Below the pieces are notes generated by a model. The model was not told where the DNA came from. It saw only the letters and a program-made list of their open reading frames with translations, and did not search any database. A stretch of 64,000 nt of DNA from the NCBI GenBank assembly GCA_038025085.1, contig CM076154.1:30992501-31056500 (forward strand), written 5' to 3'. Below are positions 44,801 to 56,710 of this stretch, in pieces. Positions within the stretch are counted from its first letter, which is position 1, and every line of letters begins with the position of its first letter. This DNA is from Tetragonia tetragonoides (Eukaryota > Streptophyta > Magnoliopsida > Caryophyllales > Aizoaceae). The position numbers were made by a program, and so were the translations under genes.

Positions 44801-47800
44801 ATGGTTATATCTGTGTGTTCAAAGATGGAAGAAAGGATGACCCTTTGCAATATGGTAGTCGAAGGTGGAGGAAAGAACGGTGTTGTCCCTGCTGATAGTA
44901 CCACATACAAATATCTTGAGGTTTGTAAGCTAAGTCGCCTGGTTAAATTTTTTCTCTTGTTCATTTCAGGAAATGTCCAGCTTTAAAAATTTTGTGTACT
45001 TGTTGTGCTCTTGGTACATCTCTTGTGGTGTATATATTCTACCTGAAATTTTGGTTGAATAACCTTTTACCTCATGGTATATTATTAGACTCTATTCATC
45101 TTATCTTCAAAGAAAGCACATCATAATTGTTTCCATTCATAATATTTCTTATAGAAGATCTTCCAATGTCTATAATTAAGGTGGACAAATAGATTTTATT
45201 TACTTTCAATTTTTGAGCAACGAAATTATTTGGACAATAATGTTCTTTACAGTTTGATTCTTCATTTGTGTGCAGGGGAAGACATCTGTACCATTTGAAC
45301 CTGTTTATAGTGACGATCAAGCAAGGTAGTTATGGAGGCACCATGGAGATGGGATCATCTACGGTAAAATCCCTGCGGTAAACCCTGCAGTGTCGCATTT
45401 TTTAAATTATAACGGTACTAAAAATGATACAACAGAATTTAAATAATGGGTCATAACAATACAATTTAGTAGTTGTTTAATGCCTATTTTGACCCATTAT
45501 TTAAATTCTGTTGTATCATTTTTGATACCGTTATATGAATATTTATACCGTTATAATTTAAAAAATGCGATACTGCAGGGTTTACCGCAGGGATTTTACC
45601 GTAGATGATCCGATCTCGGCACCATGTATTTTTATGGTTGATGACTTTAATTGATTTTATGCCTTCTATCTGTTTTCTTGTTTAACCTGTTATATTGCTC
45701 AAATGTAAGATCTTCTGATGCTTGCATGCTGTTTCCCTTTAGCATAGCTAATCTTTAGTTATTTTTGATTGTAGATTTGTTTCTGAGTATCGGTTTGATG
45801 TCTCGAAGCTGGAACCTCTTGTTGCAAAGGTAAATGATAGTATGAGGTTAAACATATCCACTTCATCAGTCTGAGTCATTGTTCGTATGAGATGATTTCA
45901 TATTCACTGGTATTCTGCCAATCTTTTTTGCAGCCTCACTCTCCTGATAATCGTGCTTTAGCAAGAGAATGCAAAGATGTGAAAATTGATAGAGTATATA
46001 TTGGATCTTGTACTGGTGGGAAGACAGAAGATTTCCTGGCCGTAGCCAAAGTCTTCCTAGCTTCTGTAAGAAGATGCTGCCACCTTTTCTTATACTCCCT
46101 CTGTTCCTTGATATTTATTGTTTTAGCTAATATACAAGGAGGTTCTCAATTCTAGGATTAGCTGGGCGACAATGACAATACTTGCTCTTGTTTAAACTTT
46201 TGGGACTCACATTTCCTTTATCTGTATATTGAGTTATTGACTTCAAATAAATGTAGTATAAGGATAAAGGAGGACTATAAAAACCCTGAGGGGGTAGCTC
46301 AGCTGGTAAGACCTATGAGAAATATTCCAGAGGTCCCAGGTTCGAGTCCCCTCAGGGCCACTCGAGGTTTTACCGGTTGTTAACTTCAGGGCCCATGGGA
46401 TTAGTCAAGCAAAGCTTGGACACCCATGTTATCTAAAAAGATAAAGGAGGACTATAAAGTGACAGATACTTAGAAAAAGTGGGAGTAATTGGCTAATATC
46501 ATTTGAAACTTTCTATCACACTTCTGGACATTTAAGTTGACTTATACGTGTTTGACATGAGTTCAATGTTATAAAAAGCGTGAGGCACAATGAAGCGATA
46601 AGGTCCATGTAGCTGAGGAGCTAGGCGGTGAAGTAGAGGCGCAATGCCTCATATTGAACTGGGTTCGATTCTGGGAGGATGTGTGGCGGCCTTGCGCGGA
46701 GATCTTTTTTTCTCTTCCACTTATACTCAGGTTTATCGGTTGTCTACTCTTCTTGAATTGCCGGTTTCTGCCTTCTCTTCCAGGTTCCAGCACCGGTGGA
46801 TCTTGGGATCTCCACTTGCCGAGAGCTCCCCGTGCTAGAGTTGGAGGAGCTTGGGGGGTATTTTGGTGCCTTTGGTTGGAGAGGAATTTGGGGGTCTTTT
46901 CTGGTGTTTGTAGACCCGCTGATTTTGTCTAGGGTTTAGAACTTTAGATTGCTCCAATACCAAATCTTTCTGTGACCATCACTACCTGTAATCTACATTT
47001 TGTGATATTATGTCTGTATGTGAGTATGCTGTATTCTGTTTGCTTAATATTCATTGGCTTTTCTCCAGGGGAAAAAGGTCAAAGTTCCCACTTTTCTGGT
47101 CCCAGCCACCCAGAAGGTCTGTGTTGTTTATCTTTGCACATCTGGACCTGAAACATTGAAAGGCAACATGTAGTGACCAATGATATATTTAACTTTGTTT
47201 GGCAAACTCTTCAGGTCTGGGTTGACATGTATACTCTTCCTGTGCCTGGATCTGGTGGCAAGACCTGTTCCCAGATATTTGAAGAAGCTGGTTGTGACAC
47301 CCCTGGTAGTCCAGGTTGTGGAGCTTGTCTGGGTGGTCCTAGAGACACATATGCACGAATGAATGAGCCACAGGCAAGTTATAGAATGCTAGTCTTGTTT
47401 GCTATGTTTGATATCTGTTTTTTGTAAAGCGGGATGATTGTTATGTCATTTGGTTAGTGCCTAATTGTTTGGCTTTGGGGTTGATTCAATGTTCTCGTCC
47501 TATCAAAGACTAGAATTATATGTTTCGTTATTATATGTGGACTTAAGTAGGCAAGTTGAGCAAGGAACTGAGTAAAATGTTCCAGGTTTAATAGGCTTCT
47601 AGAATATCTGAGCCAAGGTAAAGCTTAAGTAGAAACTGTAGACAATTTGGAGCAATATGATAGGACGGTGCTTTCTCAATTAGTGTATGACTTTATGCCT
47701 GGACCCCGGAGCTCTGTTTCTGATATAGCAACAAGTTTTAACTTCTACATTCTCTGCCTTTTGTGTATGGTCTCGGGTGTTGAGTGGATATGAATGTTTG

Positions 47801-48292
47801 CTGATTTATGTATAAACACAGGCGCATCAATACTGCCAAGATTATAGTTTATTAATCGCAAGCTAGACTCTCTGTTATCCAGGGAATATCACAATTTTTG
47901 TATTAGTGAGGGTGTTTTTTATTTCCTTGATCTTAGATTATTGGAACATCGCAAGTGGCTTTGCTTGAGATGAGCGGGGAAAAAAATGGCATTCCTTGAA
48001 AGATGTTGACAATTGAATTGTAGTTGTGCTCGTCAGAAGAGGGGGGGGGGGGGGGGAAGGGGCAACCATATGTAGCGTCGCCGAGTTCCACTCTAATGCT
48101 CGGGGACTGTAATGCCAAGATGAAAATTTGTCTTACCTCTCTTCATTTCAGGTGTGTGTCTCGACAACAAACAGGAACTTCCCTGGCCGTATGGGACACA
48201 AGGAAGGGCAGATATACCTAGCATCTCCGTACACGGCAGCAGCGTCTGCGTTGACTGGCTATGTTACTGACCCAAGAGACTTCTTACAGTAA
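39934..48292 (+). CDS. IIL1: 3-isopropylmalate dehydratase large subunit, chloroplastic
   Basis: Fifteen exons join in phase to 513 residues (Arabidopsis IIL1: 509). They are 39934-39984, 40109-40255, 40542-40712, 42576-42728, 42801-42869, 42970-43086, 44297-44371, 44658-44735, 44825-44920, 45276-45325, 45775-45829, 45934-46065, 47069-47116, 47215-47373 and 48152-48292. The product isomerises 2- and 3-isopropylmalate (leucine pathway), and methylthioalkyl analogues in glucosinolate makers, with a small subunit in the plastid stroma. A Ser-rich transit peptide (about 50 residues) leads to '[11 protein letters not shown]', '[14 protein letters not shown]', '[20 protein letters not shown]' and the Fe-S ligands '[11 protein letters not shown]' and 'PGCGACLGG'. 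It ends '[11 protein letters not shown]'. All key aconitase-family residues are present. Intron 14 uses a GC donor (CAG|GCAAGT). Its introns carry several transposons, listed separately. Confidence 0.97.
41811..41854. repeat. (TA)n microsatellite in intron 3
   Basis: About 44 bases of TA repeats within intron 3 (40713-42575) of the isomerase gene. Confidence 0.95.
42167..42442. mobile_element. Tourist-like MITE in isomerase intron 3 (276 bp)
   Basis: Ends read GGGTCTGTTCTCCCCAA and, inverted, GGGTCTGTTCTTCCCAA, flanked by TTA (42164-42166, 42443-42445). The interior is a string of AACAAAGTTCAACAAAGTT repeats. It ends 133 bases before exon 4. Confidence 0.88.
43245..44130 (-). pseudogene. LINE (L1-type) remnant in isomerase intron 6
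   Basis: The minus strand carries decayed pieces of an L1 ORF2 C-terminal region. '[16 protein letters not shown]' followed by 'SWIKWVNG' resembles the plant LINE block 'IKLWNKASIAKLLWAI...LWVKWVH'. Further upstream (43928-44122) lie blurred reverse-transcriptase-like stretches, and near 43281-43490 a zf-RVT-like stretch. Many stops and frame changes. Confidence 0.55.
45346..45617. mobile_element. Mutator-type MITE (272 bp hairpin) in isomerase intron 10
   Basis: The element is almost a complete foldback: its arms, of roughly 100 bases or more, start GAGATGGGATCATCTACGG and, inverted, GAGATCGGATCATCTACGG. The 9-bp target duplication GGCACCATG is perfect (45337-45345 and 45618-45626). Long inverted repeats plus a 9-bp duplication fit MULEs. 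It lies only 11 bases beyond the donor of exon 10. Confidence 0.9.
46095..46485. mobile_element. Stowaway-like MITE split by a SINE
   Basis: Left end CTCCCTCTGTTCCTTGATA and right end, inverted, CTCCCACTTTTTCTAAGTATC, with TA on both sides (46093-46094, 46486-46487). About 214 bp once the SINE and its duplicated target are removed. It lies in intron 12. Confidence 0.7.
46282..46439 (+). mobile_element. tRNA-derived SINE with a perfect 19-bp target duplication
   Basis: A head with A-box GTAGCTCAGCTGG and B-box GGTTCGAGTCCC is followed by a body ending ATCTAAAAA. The target duplication GATAAAGGAGGACTATAAA is exact on both sides (46263-46281 and 46440-46458). A short A-tail and long duplication are what L1-type retroposition leaves. 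The perfect duplication suggests a recent insertion. Confidence 0.93.
46640..46940 (+). pseudogene. LINE zf-RVT remnant in isomerase intron 12
   Basis: The plus strand reads 'VRFWEDVW' then, in shifted frames, '[19 protein letters not shown]', resembling the block just before the zf-RVT domain of plant LINEs ('RFWEDVW...W.L..RR.L.D.E..EL..L'). Frames are broken. An adjacent piece (46560-46680) has a B-box-like GGTTCGATTCTGG and may be a separate SINE. Confidence 0.5.
48043..48058. repeat. Poly-G run in isomerase intron 14
   Basis: About 16 consecutive G lie near 48040-48058, about 100 bases before the last exon. Confidence 0.8.
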
Positions 48293-49228
48293 GCTGGTAG
48301 GGTTGTCGCTTCATTGGTCGTCCTGTTGCAAGAAAGCTGAAGCTTAATGAGGATGTGAGGCTAGATATCTTGTATCATTGATCTGATTGAGAAGTTGACC
48401 ACTATTCGACTTCACCTTAGTACCTGAGTACCTCTCTAAGAGATTTGGTCTTGACTCTTGAGGCCAAATAAATCTGCAGTTGTATTGTATCATTATCTCA
48501 GGCTAATGATCTACCAGCTTTGTGGACTAAATAAGAGTTTTTCAAGTCAGTAGTTTTTCTTACCTTTTCTGCCTTTGTCCTACGGGGTGCCTTTTTCCTA
48601 TCCAGGTGAAAAAAGAGAAGAAAAATCGAACTAGTTTCTTGTTTTTGGTTTTGAAATGTGGGTAATTCAATATACAAGTCAAAAACACTTTTGTTCTCCA
48701 TGATCCTTGAGAAAAAAAAAAAAAACATTGCTCTAGGATAAATGACACAACAACCCATTTGAGTATCCAGCCAAGGCTCAAGGGCGAGCTTTACACAAAG
48801 TCCAGATGTATACAGGTTTATTGTCGAATTGAGAAACATAAAAAATAAAAAAAAAATAAAAAAAAAAGAACAAAGAGGAACGTTAGAGAGCTCATTAGTA
48901 ACAACTAACAATTCTATGAAGAGTGCTAACTTCAATAATTGTAGCTAACCTTTTTGCTTGGGGTTAGGCGGTATTTGTTTTCGCTTTGCTAAATCAGTTT
49001 TCCTACGAATTAATAGAATCGACAGTCATAATCACAATCATCGAATGTCCATCGTTTTTGTTTAATAGGACATGACATAAGTGTTTTTTTTAAGTATCTT
49101 GTGAGGCCTTAATATGAGACATTCTCTATAACTAAACATGGTGTTAGCATGACGTTACGCTTGTTTGTTGCATCTCACATTAAAGCTGTTTCATATGAGT
49201 TTTTGTGTTATTTATTTATTTTACTTCA
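48293..49228. terminator. 3' flank of the isomerase gene
   Basis: The 3' untranslated region probably runs to about 48500, where AATAAATCTG (48466-48475) could serve in polyadenylation. The rest is gene-free with A-rich runs (48841-48870). At 49085-49215 lies one copy of a short repeat also seen at 52290-52393 and 57365-57475 (shared CATATGAG and the ATGACGTTACGCTTG / CATAACGTCATGCTTG motif). Confidence 0.45.
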
Positions 49229-49393
49229 TACCAAGGGTATTCATCGTCGATTACAGTGAGTTCAGTGATTATCTCCCCGCGCTGGCTTATAAGCACCTAA
49301 AATAATGTAGGTTGCTCCATACCCAAAGCGGGATTCAAATCCTTGATCATAGTTATGGATGACTGAGTCTCTTTCACTCAACCACACACCCTT
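49229..49393 (-). mobile_element. SINE, GGTTGAGTGG family copy 1
   Basis: Minus strand. The tRNA-like head holds A-box GTGGTTGAGTG and B-box GATTTGAATCCCGC; the body ends GAATACCCTTGGT. Colinear with the copies at 58491 and 61042. TTATTTATTT-rich DNA on both sides may be the target duplication. Confidence 0.7.
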
Positions 49394-52393
49394 AATTTTT
49401 GTTTTTATTTATTTATTGATAGAAAGGAGTCAGAGGACAACAAACTTCAAGAAATTTAAATTTAGTGAACAATGGATAAAAGATTTAGAGATGTAACAAA
49501 AGTGCATGCACCAAAACAAAATGAAAAGCCCAATAGGCTGAAGGGTCAGAAAAGCAATTGTGGACCAAAGGGAAGTAAGGGCACACGGGAAGGGAGGATG
49601 GCTCCTGGCGATGAGCTCGTGCTAGTGGGACCCTACAAACCCATGAGGCACGTGATGTGACCTTCACCCGATACGTGTCCCCAAATTTGAAAGAATGCAA
49701 ATTAAATGGATGAGTCATCCAAAATATTGGGCCATTCAGAGGATAAGCTTGAATTTCTTTCTCACTCAGGCACCTGTCTCTGGTCCCACTACTACTATTT
49801 ATAGTCTCAATTTCTTGGAGATTCCTTCAAAATCTCGTGATACATCGTCCAATTTATCTCCACAATTACAAAGTTATCGTTCGAAGGTAGGAGGAACTAG
49901 GAACCTCACGTTGTCCTGTCAGGATCGTCTGCGGTTCTAGAAAGAACAGTAGAGTGCTGTTCTTTAACTATTCACATTTAGATTGGAGGGGGTGGATTTT
50001 GGGCCCTTAGATAAAGTAGATGGGTTTTTTAAATTTAAACAAATTAAGGAGAGAAATAGAAAGAAAAAATAACAGTAGAGAAATAAAACAGTAGAGGATC
50101 CAAACACCACATTGTCACATCAAAATGATATACTCACCTCACTTTTAAAATTAGTGCCTAGTGGCAATTTCATTTTGCAAATTTCACGGTTAATTGCTTT
50201 TAGTTTTACAATATTTAAGAAGTTTCACTTATTCAATATTGGTTCAATTCAATTCAAGTTAATTCAATAATGTATTTTTTTCTATCATGAAATATCATTG
50301 AGTTCAGTTGAGATCAGTTCAGTAGAATTGAGTTCAGTTCTTAAAGTTCAATTCACAAGTCCAAATACCATTCCTTACCAAATTTGGAATATAACCTTAG
50401 TTTGGCCTACAACTATCAGCTTAAATTTTTGGTTGAGTTGGTTTCAACATATGGTATCAAAGCCAGATGATTAAGAGGTCCTGTGTTCGAATCCTGGGAG
50501 CCACAATTCCCTAAGTGGAATATTTTGGCACATGGTATATGAAGGCATGTGCATTATCCACACTTGAAACCCAATAGGCAATTGTGGAGGGGCAAACATT
50601 AGTTGGGTCTCAACAATCAGTTTAAACTTTTAGTTGAGTTCATTCCAACATACCACCTATCTCGATGATCCATGACTTAACCAAAGCCTCCACAGGTCTC
50701 ATGGTCACTATCCTTTGAGCACCCCTACAAGGCTCTCAAACTTTACTCAATAACAACACCACCACCCTAAACATATAAATATAGGTCTTATAGAACACCT
50801 TGTTATCCTAAACAGACTCCCACTAGGTTTAGAAAATCCCCTAATCGTATTCCCTAAGAATCACTTAGCTTCCTATAAGAATTATACTCATCCTAATTCA
50901 CTTAGGTATTACTTTACAAGATTAATTAAATAGATTAATCACCAAATTCCAATCACAAAAACTTATATTGGGCGGACTTATGGAATAAGGATTCTCACAT
51001 TTCCCCTTCCGCTCTTTATCTCTCTCCTTTTTCCCTATCATGCCTCATGTGATAGCATGTCCGCCCTACACAATACCTATTAAATTCCAATAAATCGAAT
51101 GGACAAAGCAAGCAAAAGGCATGAATCTCTCGTTGACCTTCTGGCACGGGAAATTAGCCTTCCGTGCAACTCCAGGTAATCGTATAAAGAAATTCGGCTT
51201 TCTAACTCCCTTGCACGATGTTATCATCTCTCTTTGCTTCTCCAGCGCGCTTGTGCACTATCCCTTATGTATTTGTTTGCCTCAACACCATGATCAACAC
51301 CAAATAAACTCCAACCTCACCGCTGAAATGTGCAAGTCTTCTCTTATTAGTGGACGTCCATGGCTTTAAGATAAATAGTAGTTTGTGCTAAATATTGGTG
51401 ATCCACGGGGTTAAACCTTACAACATTAATGGCTTCTACACTTTCTTTGTAGTAATTAATATACAATTCATAATCATCCTATGAGAAATACAAAACACGG
51501 TAATGTATCATACAAACTTCTCTTATCCAATTAGATGCAAGGTTTGTTAAAAAGTCAAGTGTGCATTGAAATTTGAAGCAATCAATTCCTGCGCTCTATT
51601 GTTATCAATAGAGAACTATTGCTCTTAATCTCCTCAATTGTAACAACAATAAGAAATGTCATGCACAAGAAAAATAAAAGATATCCTTGATTGGGAGAGA
51701 AGAGATGAGTCATGTACAAATAGATATCCGACCATATCACATTCAAATCCCTATAAATTAAATAAAGGTGTTAGTTCTTTTACTGATTGGGAGATATTGC
51801 ACGTAAGAATCTTTTAATTAAATTAAGACTAGTTGATGTTTAAGTAAGATGATTATTTATTAGATTTTGGACTGCTGAGTGCTGACTATAGTGCTATGAT
51901 TAGCTTCATTAACTGGTTACTACTTACTCGCACTAGCCTTGGAAGGTACGAGAAGTTGAGAAAACAGTGGGAGGAGATATTTGTACAAATTACAGTAAAA
52001 AACTTTTTAAATTGATACTCGATAAATTAACTTTTTAAATTGATACTCGATAAATTAATAATCTCTCTAAAATAATACTCTTCTTCAGTATCAACATTGT
52101 GATAGTTTGCAAAATTATTACTAGATAAATTAATACTCTCTCTAAATAAATAATTTTTTTTGGTCCTGACAGTATTAATTTAAAGGTTTTACTGTAAATG
52201 CTTCTTGCACCATCACGTGTGAAAGCATGTATTAGAATGGAGCTTTTGTGGAGTGCTTATAAGAAAGTGAACATTAATTTTAAAACAAACAATAAGTCTT
52301 TTGTGAGGTCGCCTCAAGATAAGATTACTTCTATAATCAAGCATGTCGTCAGCATAACGTCATGCTTGTATCAATGACCACACCTTAAGCTGT
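49394..52393. other. 3 kb gene-free, repeat remnants
   Basis: An inverted repeat AAAGAACAG...CTGTTCTTT lies at 49940-49966. TTCAGTT-rich MITE-like DNA lies at 50230-50390. A retroelement-like block at 50400-50640 holds a B-box-like GTGTTCGAATCCTGG and recurs in diverged form at 57060-57260. Short direct repeats (TTTTTAAATTGATACTCGATAA, twice) lie at 52005-52060. No genes were recognised. Confidence 0.4.
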
Positions 52394-55300
52394 TGTGGGG
52401 CCAGATTCTCGGGTTTTTACTGGATTAGGACCCGGAAACCATCGCGCTACGTGCCAGAGGCACGTCCCACGGAAATCGGCCGATTGGAGAGGCCAATTGT
52501 CAAGGAATCATCTTAAGGTTCGAAGTCGCCACCTTGTTATGGCCCGAACAAGGACGGATTTTTACAAAAGAAGAGTCGTCACCTTGTTATGACCCAAACA
52601 AGGAAGGGTTTTTACAAAAGAAAGGGTTTAATAAACGATTTTAACGAAAACCATTTAAGAAACCCAAAAGTTGACTCCATCGCGATAAGGCACGAAAATT
52701 CTTTGACGGGTCTGCGAATCAGAGATCTTGGTTTGGGGTCTAGGTTAGAAGGTGCGGACGTCCTCGGACCCGTCTCCTCCTCCGTACTGAGTACGGGCTC
52801 TTTACTAATATGTTGTATCCCATATGAAAGCTTTGAATTGAATTATGTAATGCCTGGAATGATAAAAGAAAAACACATATATTTGCACATTGTCACTTAG
52901 CACACAGAAAACTCGATTTTGAACCGGTATATTCGTTTATGTCCGGCGGGTTTGGATATTACAAATACTGCACTACGTACCATTCATCGTAGGTCTTGAA
53001 TCTACCTGGATCAAAACCCTTACGTAGTTCTGACCGGGGGATCCGGTCAGTAAGACTCATTGGGTGTCACTAAGGCAGGTATGGATGTTCTTTCCCGTAA
53101 AGAGGGATATGATTGAGAAACTTATAGGATGACTCGCAACTTAGAGTCGATTTGATCCGAGGAACCCCCTGCTCTCCTCGAAGAAGTAGGGAAAAGCTCA
53201 AATGGGATGATTAGCCCGCTCCTTCGAGGCGTTCAACCCAACAATATTTGGTAATATACGAGGATCAACCCAATTCTTAGCTTTGAGTATAAAGATTAGA
53301 CTTCTCAAAAATATTCGTTCTTTACTGGGGAATAACATTCATTGGGGGTGGATAAATGGATGATTTGTGTAGATTGTAGGTATGTATTGGTGGGTAATGG
53401 CTTAAAGAAGTCTTTCCGATAGGATCTCCCGGGTTGGCCCGGAGCCAAACAAGAGGGGACGATCAATAATTAGCTTCTGTTAGATCATAGGTATTCCACT
53501 GGGGAAAATGGTTGTAACTGGGGAAATATGGATTCCACTGGGTTATGTGAATTGTATGAAGGTGGTTTGATGGAATGGTAGGTGGAACACCCATGATCGC
53601 GTATAAGAAAATTTCTGATTCTAACCTCGAATTTGGCCTCGGGCCGGGTTGTGTACATAAACGAATACACTGGTTTTAAAAAACGTTTTTAACATAATAT
53701 ATAACACACAAGTGAGAGAAGTTCTTTTTATTTTATTTTCCGAGTTGATTTATTAGGTGGAAGCATATGAATGCAAATGTACAAAATGTAATTAAAGAGG
53801 CCTCGGAATAAACAAATTACAAATCGAGTATATACAATACAAAATACAAAGTATGTCTAAAAATCCTAAAAAGGAGAAAAAGACTTGATCTTCATGTACA
53901 TAGCGCCACGGGGGCTCGATCTTCATCTTCGTCTTCAAAAGTTAGACTTATTCACAAAGGACTGGTTCATTTACAAAAGAATTAATTTATTTACAAAGAA
54001 TTGGTTATTTACAAAAGGCGGTTTGAAAGAACCGATAAGGGATTAGTCCAAACGCGACTTCTTGACTCCAAATTTATTTTTATAATTAGTGGGACACACT
54101 AAAGAAACAAACTGGAGAGTTTCGTATTTTTGTGGATTCATTTAATAATTAAACGAAAATCGTTTATAAAACCGAACAAAACCGTTGTTGCAATAATCTG
54201 GATAGAACTTCTAAAATTCATATCTCGGTCAATAACTCAACCAAATCGAGTGCTTCAAAAGCCTAAATTGGTTCATTTTACGTCATGTTTCCAATGTAAA
54301 AATACCAAGTCAAGAAAGTTGACTATCGGTGAGTTATTTACGATTTATGAGCTTCTGGAAGTCTTTGGACAGACCATTGATTTTTGATTTATTGGGAATT
54401 ATTTACAAGTTATATAGGTCTAGAATTTACAGAAATTAGACTAGAAAAGAAGATGGATATGTACACAAAATTTCATGAATTTTAGAAGAGTCTAAGTCAT
54501 TTAACGAAAATAAACAAAAAAAAACTACACAAAAAAAGCTCTAATGTTCTAAACTAACCAATTGTCTTTCATTTTGACAGAACCGAGTTTGGTTTGATTA
54601 ATTCATTAAAAATCAAAAACACATCTGAATGGAGTGATTTCAAAGCCTAGATTGGTTCTGATTGAGTCTTCTATCCAAATAAAAGTTTATCTTTCATTAA
54701 AGAGGTGCTAAGCACCACAGAATTTTCAATTAAGTGAACGTTGTCATTTCTGAACATATACTAGGTTGGTTAATTTTAGAATTAAATCTACTTCGTTAAA
54801 GTTGAATTCTTATTTACAGATTGAAGTAGACACAATAAGGACTTCCTACAAAAATTATCAAAGAAAACACACTATCTAAGTGGTTAAAGTGATCCATTTA
54901 TTTACAAGGTCGAAATCTGAGAAAATCTTCGAAGGGACAGCACTACATCCTCTTTTCAAATTTCATTTAAAATTTATTTGTTATCCAGAATGGACGAATA
55001 GATGGCTGTCGAAATCTAGGAAAGTCGTCTTCAATTTACTCAGAAATAGACTAAGCTCAAAACCTAACCATTTATTAGTTATTTACAGATCTATGGACGT
55101 TGGTCATTTTTAGACACAAAAACTTCAAAATTCCATTGTGGATGATTTAACCATTGGATCTAGACAATTTTTATCTCGGTAGAAATCCCTATGGGCAAGG
55201 TTTCCTGTAATACTAATTTTATCAAATTTCAACCGTTGGATCTTCCTAGATCTACAAATGAATTATGCTCTAAAAACTGCCAACTATCCGAAATATTACA

Positions 55301-56705
55301 ACTTTGTACAAAAAATAAATCCGAGGCCTCTATATGCAACATGACCTTTTTTTATTCAATTTCAAGTATAAAAAAAAAAAGGAAAATGGTGATGAGAAAG
55401 AGAGAAATATTCATTGATCACACAATTTTGGCACAAGCAACTCTTTTCCTCACCTCAAAAAATCACTCTCTACAAGCTGAATCTAAGTCCCCCATGGAGA
55501 CGGGTTCGCGTGGGAACTTGAACCCTTACCTAGGAATTTTTGGCCGCTCAAAAAATATGGTGATTCATGCCCACACCTATAAAGAGTCCAACCGGTGAAA
55601 ATGAGATTATTAAGGGGGAATAATAGTGTTTATTAGCAATTTATATACAAAATGAAATGGTTAGTAAAAACACTTAGAAAAAATAATTGAAGGAGAGAGA
55701 TAAAAGATTACCCTTGCGTAGATCTAGAAATCTCAATCTTCAAAATTAAATTAGTTAGTACCAACGCCCTTTAATTTGCACTAACTAGATAAAAAAAGAA
55801 GTTTTAGAAATAGAAGAAGTTTTTAGAAAACCTTCAAAAGTTGAAGTAAGTTGAAAAATATGATAGGAAAACTAGAGAGAGAAGTAGAGATTTTAAAAAG
55901 TAGAGATGAGAAAGTGGCAAAGAGCCTCTAGGTTAGATTTTGAGGGGGTATTTATAAGGAGGGGGGAAAGATGATGGGTGAATTAGGGTTAGGAAATGGA
56001 GGGTGAGATTTGGTGGGAGGTGGATGGTGAGATGGGGGGTGAGAGAATGTGGATGGGAGAGTGACAAATGTCACATTTTTGGTGATGGAAAGAAGATGGG
56101 AGAATCTTGTGAGGTGGAAGTGAGTAGGAAAGAGAGAAGATGAGATAACGTGGGGAGAGAAAATAGAAAATGGAAAAACAAAAACATAATAAAAAATAAT
56201 AATAAATGAAATAAAAAAAGGGGGGGGGGGATAAATTTTTTCCCTTTTTCTTTTTCTCCTCTTTTTCGGTTGTGAGGGGGGAATTTTTTTTGATTTTTAT
56301 TTAATTTTTTGGGTGAGGGGTTAATTCATGGAAAATGGAAGGGTATTTTGGTATTTCCACTTGATACCATCATTCCCTTTTGTCTTTAGCTATTGGATGA
56401 GAACATGGGAATATTGTGATGTCATGCACATCATAGGATGATGTCATGGAATGATGTCATGCATGACATCATAATTCCAATCCTTATTTATTTTTGCATT
56501 TTCTCTTTTATGCTTTTTTGGATTTTTAATTTATTTTCCCTTTTAGGCTTTGGGCTTTGCTTTGCTAATGGGTCGGGTCATCTTATGGACCCTAAATTCC
56601 CTTTTTAGCCCAGATAACTTATTTAATTAGGATAATTACAGTTAATGCTAATGTTAACTGTAATAATTATTTAAAAGAAATACAAGTCAAAATCCGGCGT
56701 CTACA
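52394..56705. mobile_element. Solo LTR of a large Ty3/gypsy (Ogre/Tat-like) element, 4312 bp
   Basis: It starts TGTGGGGCC and ends GGCGTCTACA, the TG...CA rule. It is flanked by GCTGT (52389-52393) and GCTGC (56706-56710), a 5-bp target duplication with one mismatch. The beginning is not repeated inside, no primer-binding site, polypurine tract or polyprotein is present, and the interior has no long ORF. It is therefore one LTR, not a full element. Motifs such as AAGTCGCCACCTTGTTATGG and the terminal GTCTACA recall LTRs of the Ogre/Tat lineage, known for LTRs of several kilobases. Near its start a 52-bp unit is tandemly repeated (52520-52622). The lineage call is from memory. Confidence 0.65.
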
Positions 56706-56710
56706 GCTGC

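Noticed and set aside
46288..46362. Possible tRNA gene (A-box and B-box present)
   Set aside because: It is the head of a SINE flanked by an exact 19-bp duplication, and no proper acceptor stem can be drawn.
48498..48935. 145-codon minus-strand ORF
   Set aside because: Phe-rich translation of A-rich low-complexity DNA in the 3' flank of the isomerase gene.
50461..50515. Possible tRNA-like sequence with B-box GTGTTCGAATCCTGG
   Set aside because: No A-box at the right distance and no cloverleaf; it is part of a block repeated in diverged form at 57060-57260.
55191..55598. 135-codon ORF
   Set aside because: It lies inside the solo LTR, is Lys/Ser-rich by composition, and has no family features.
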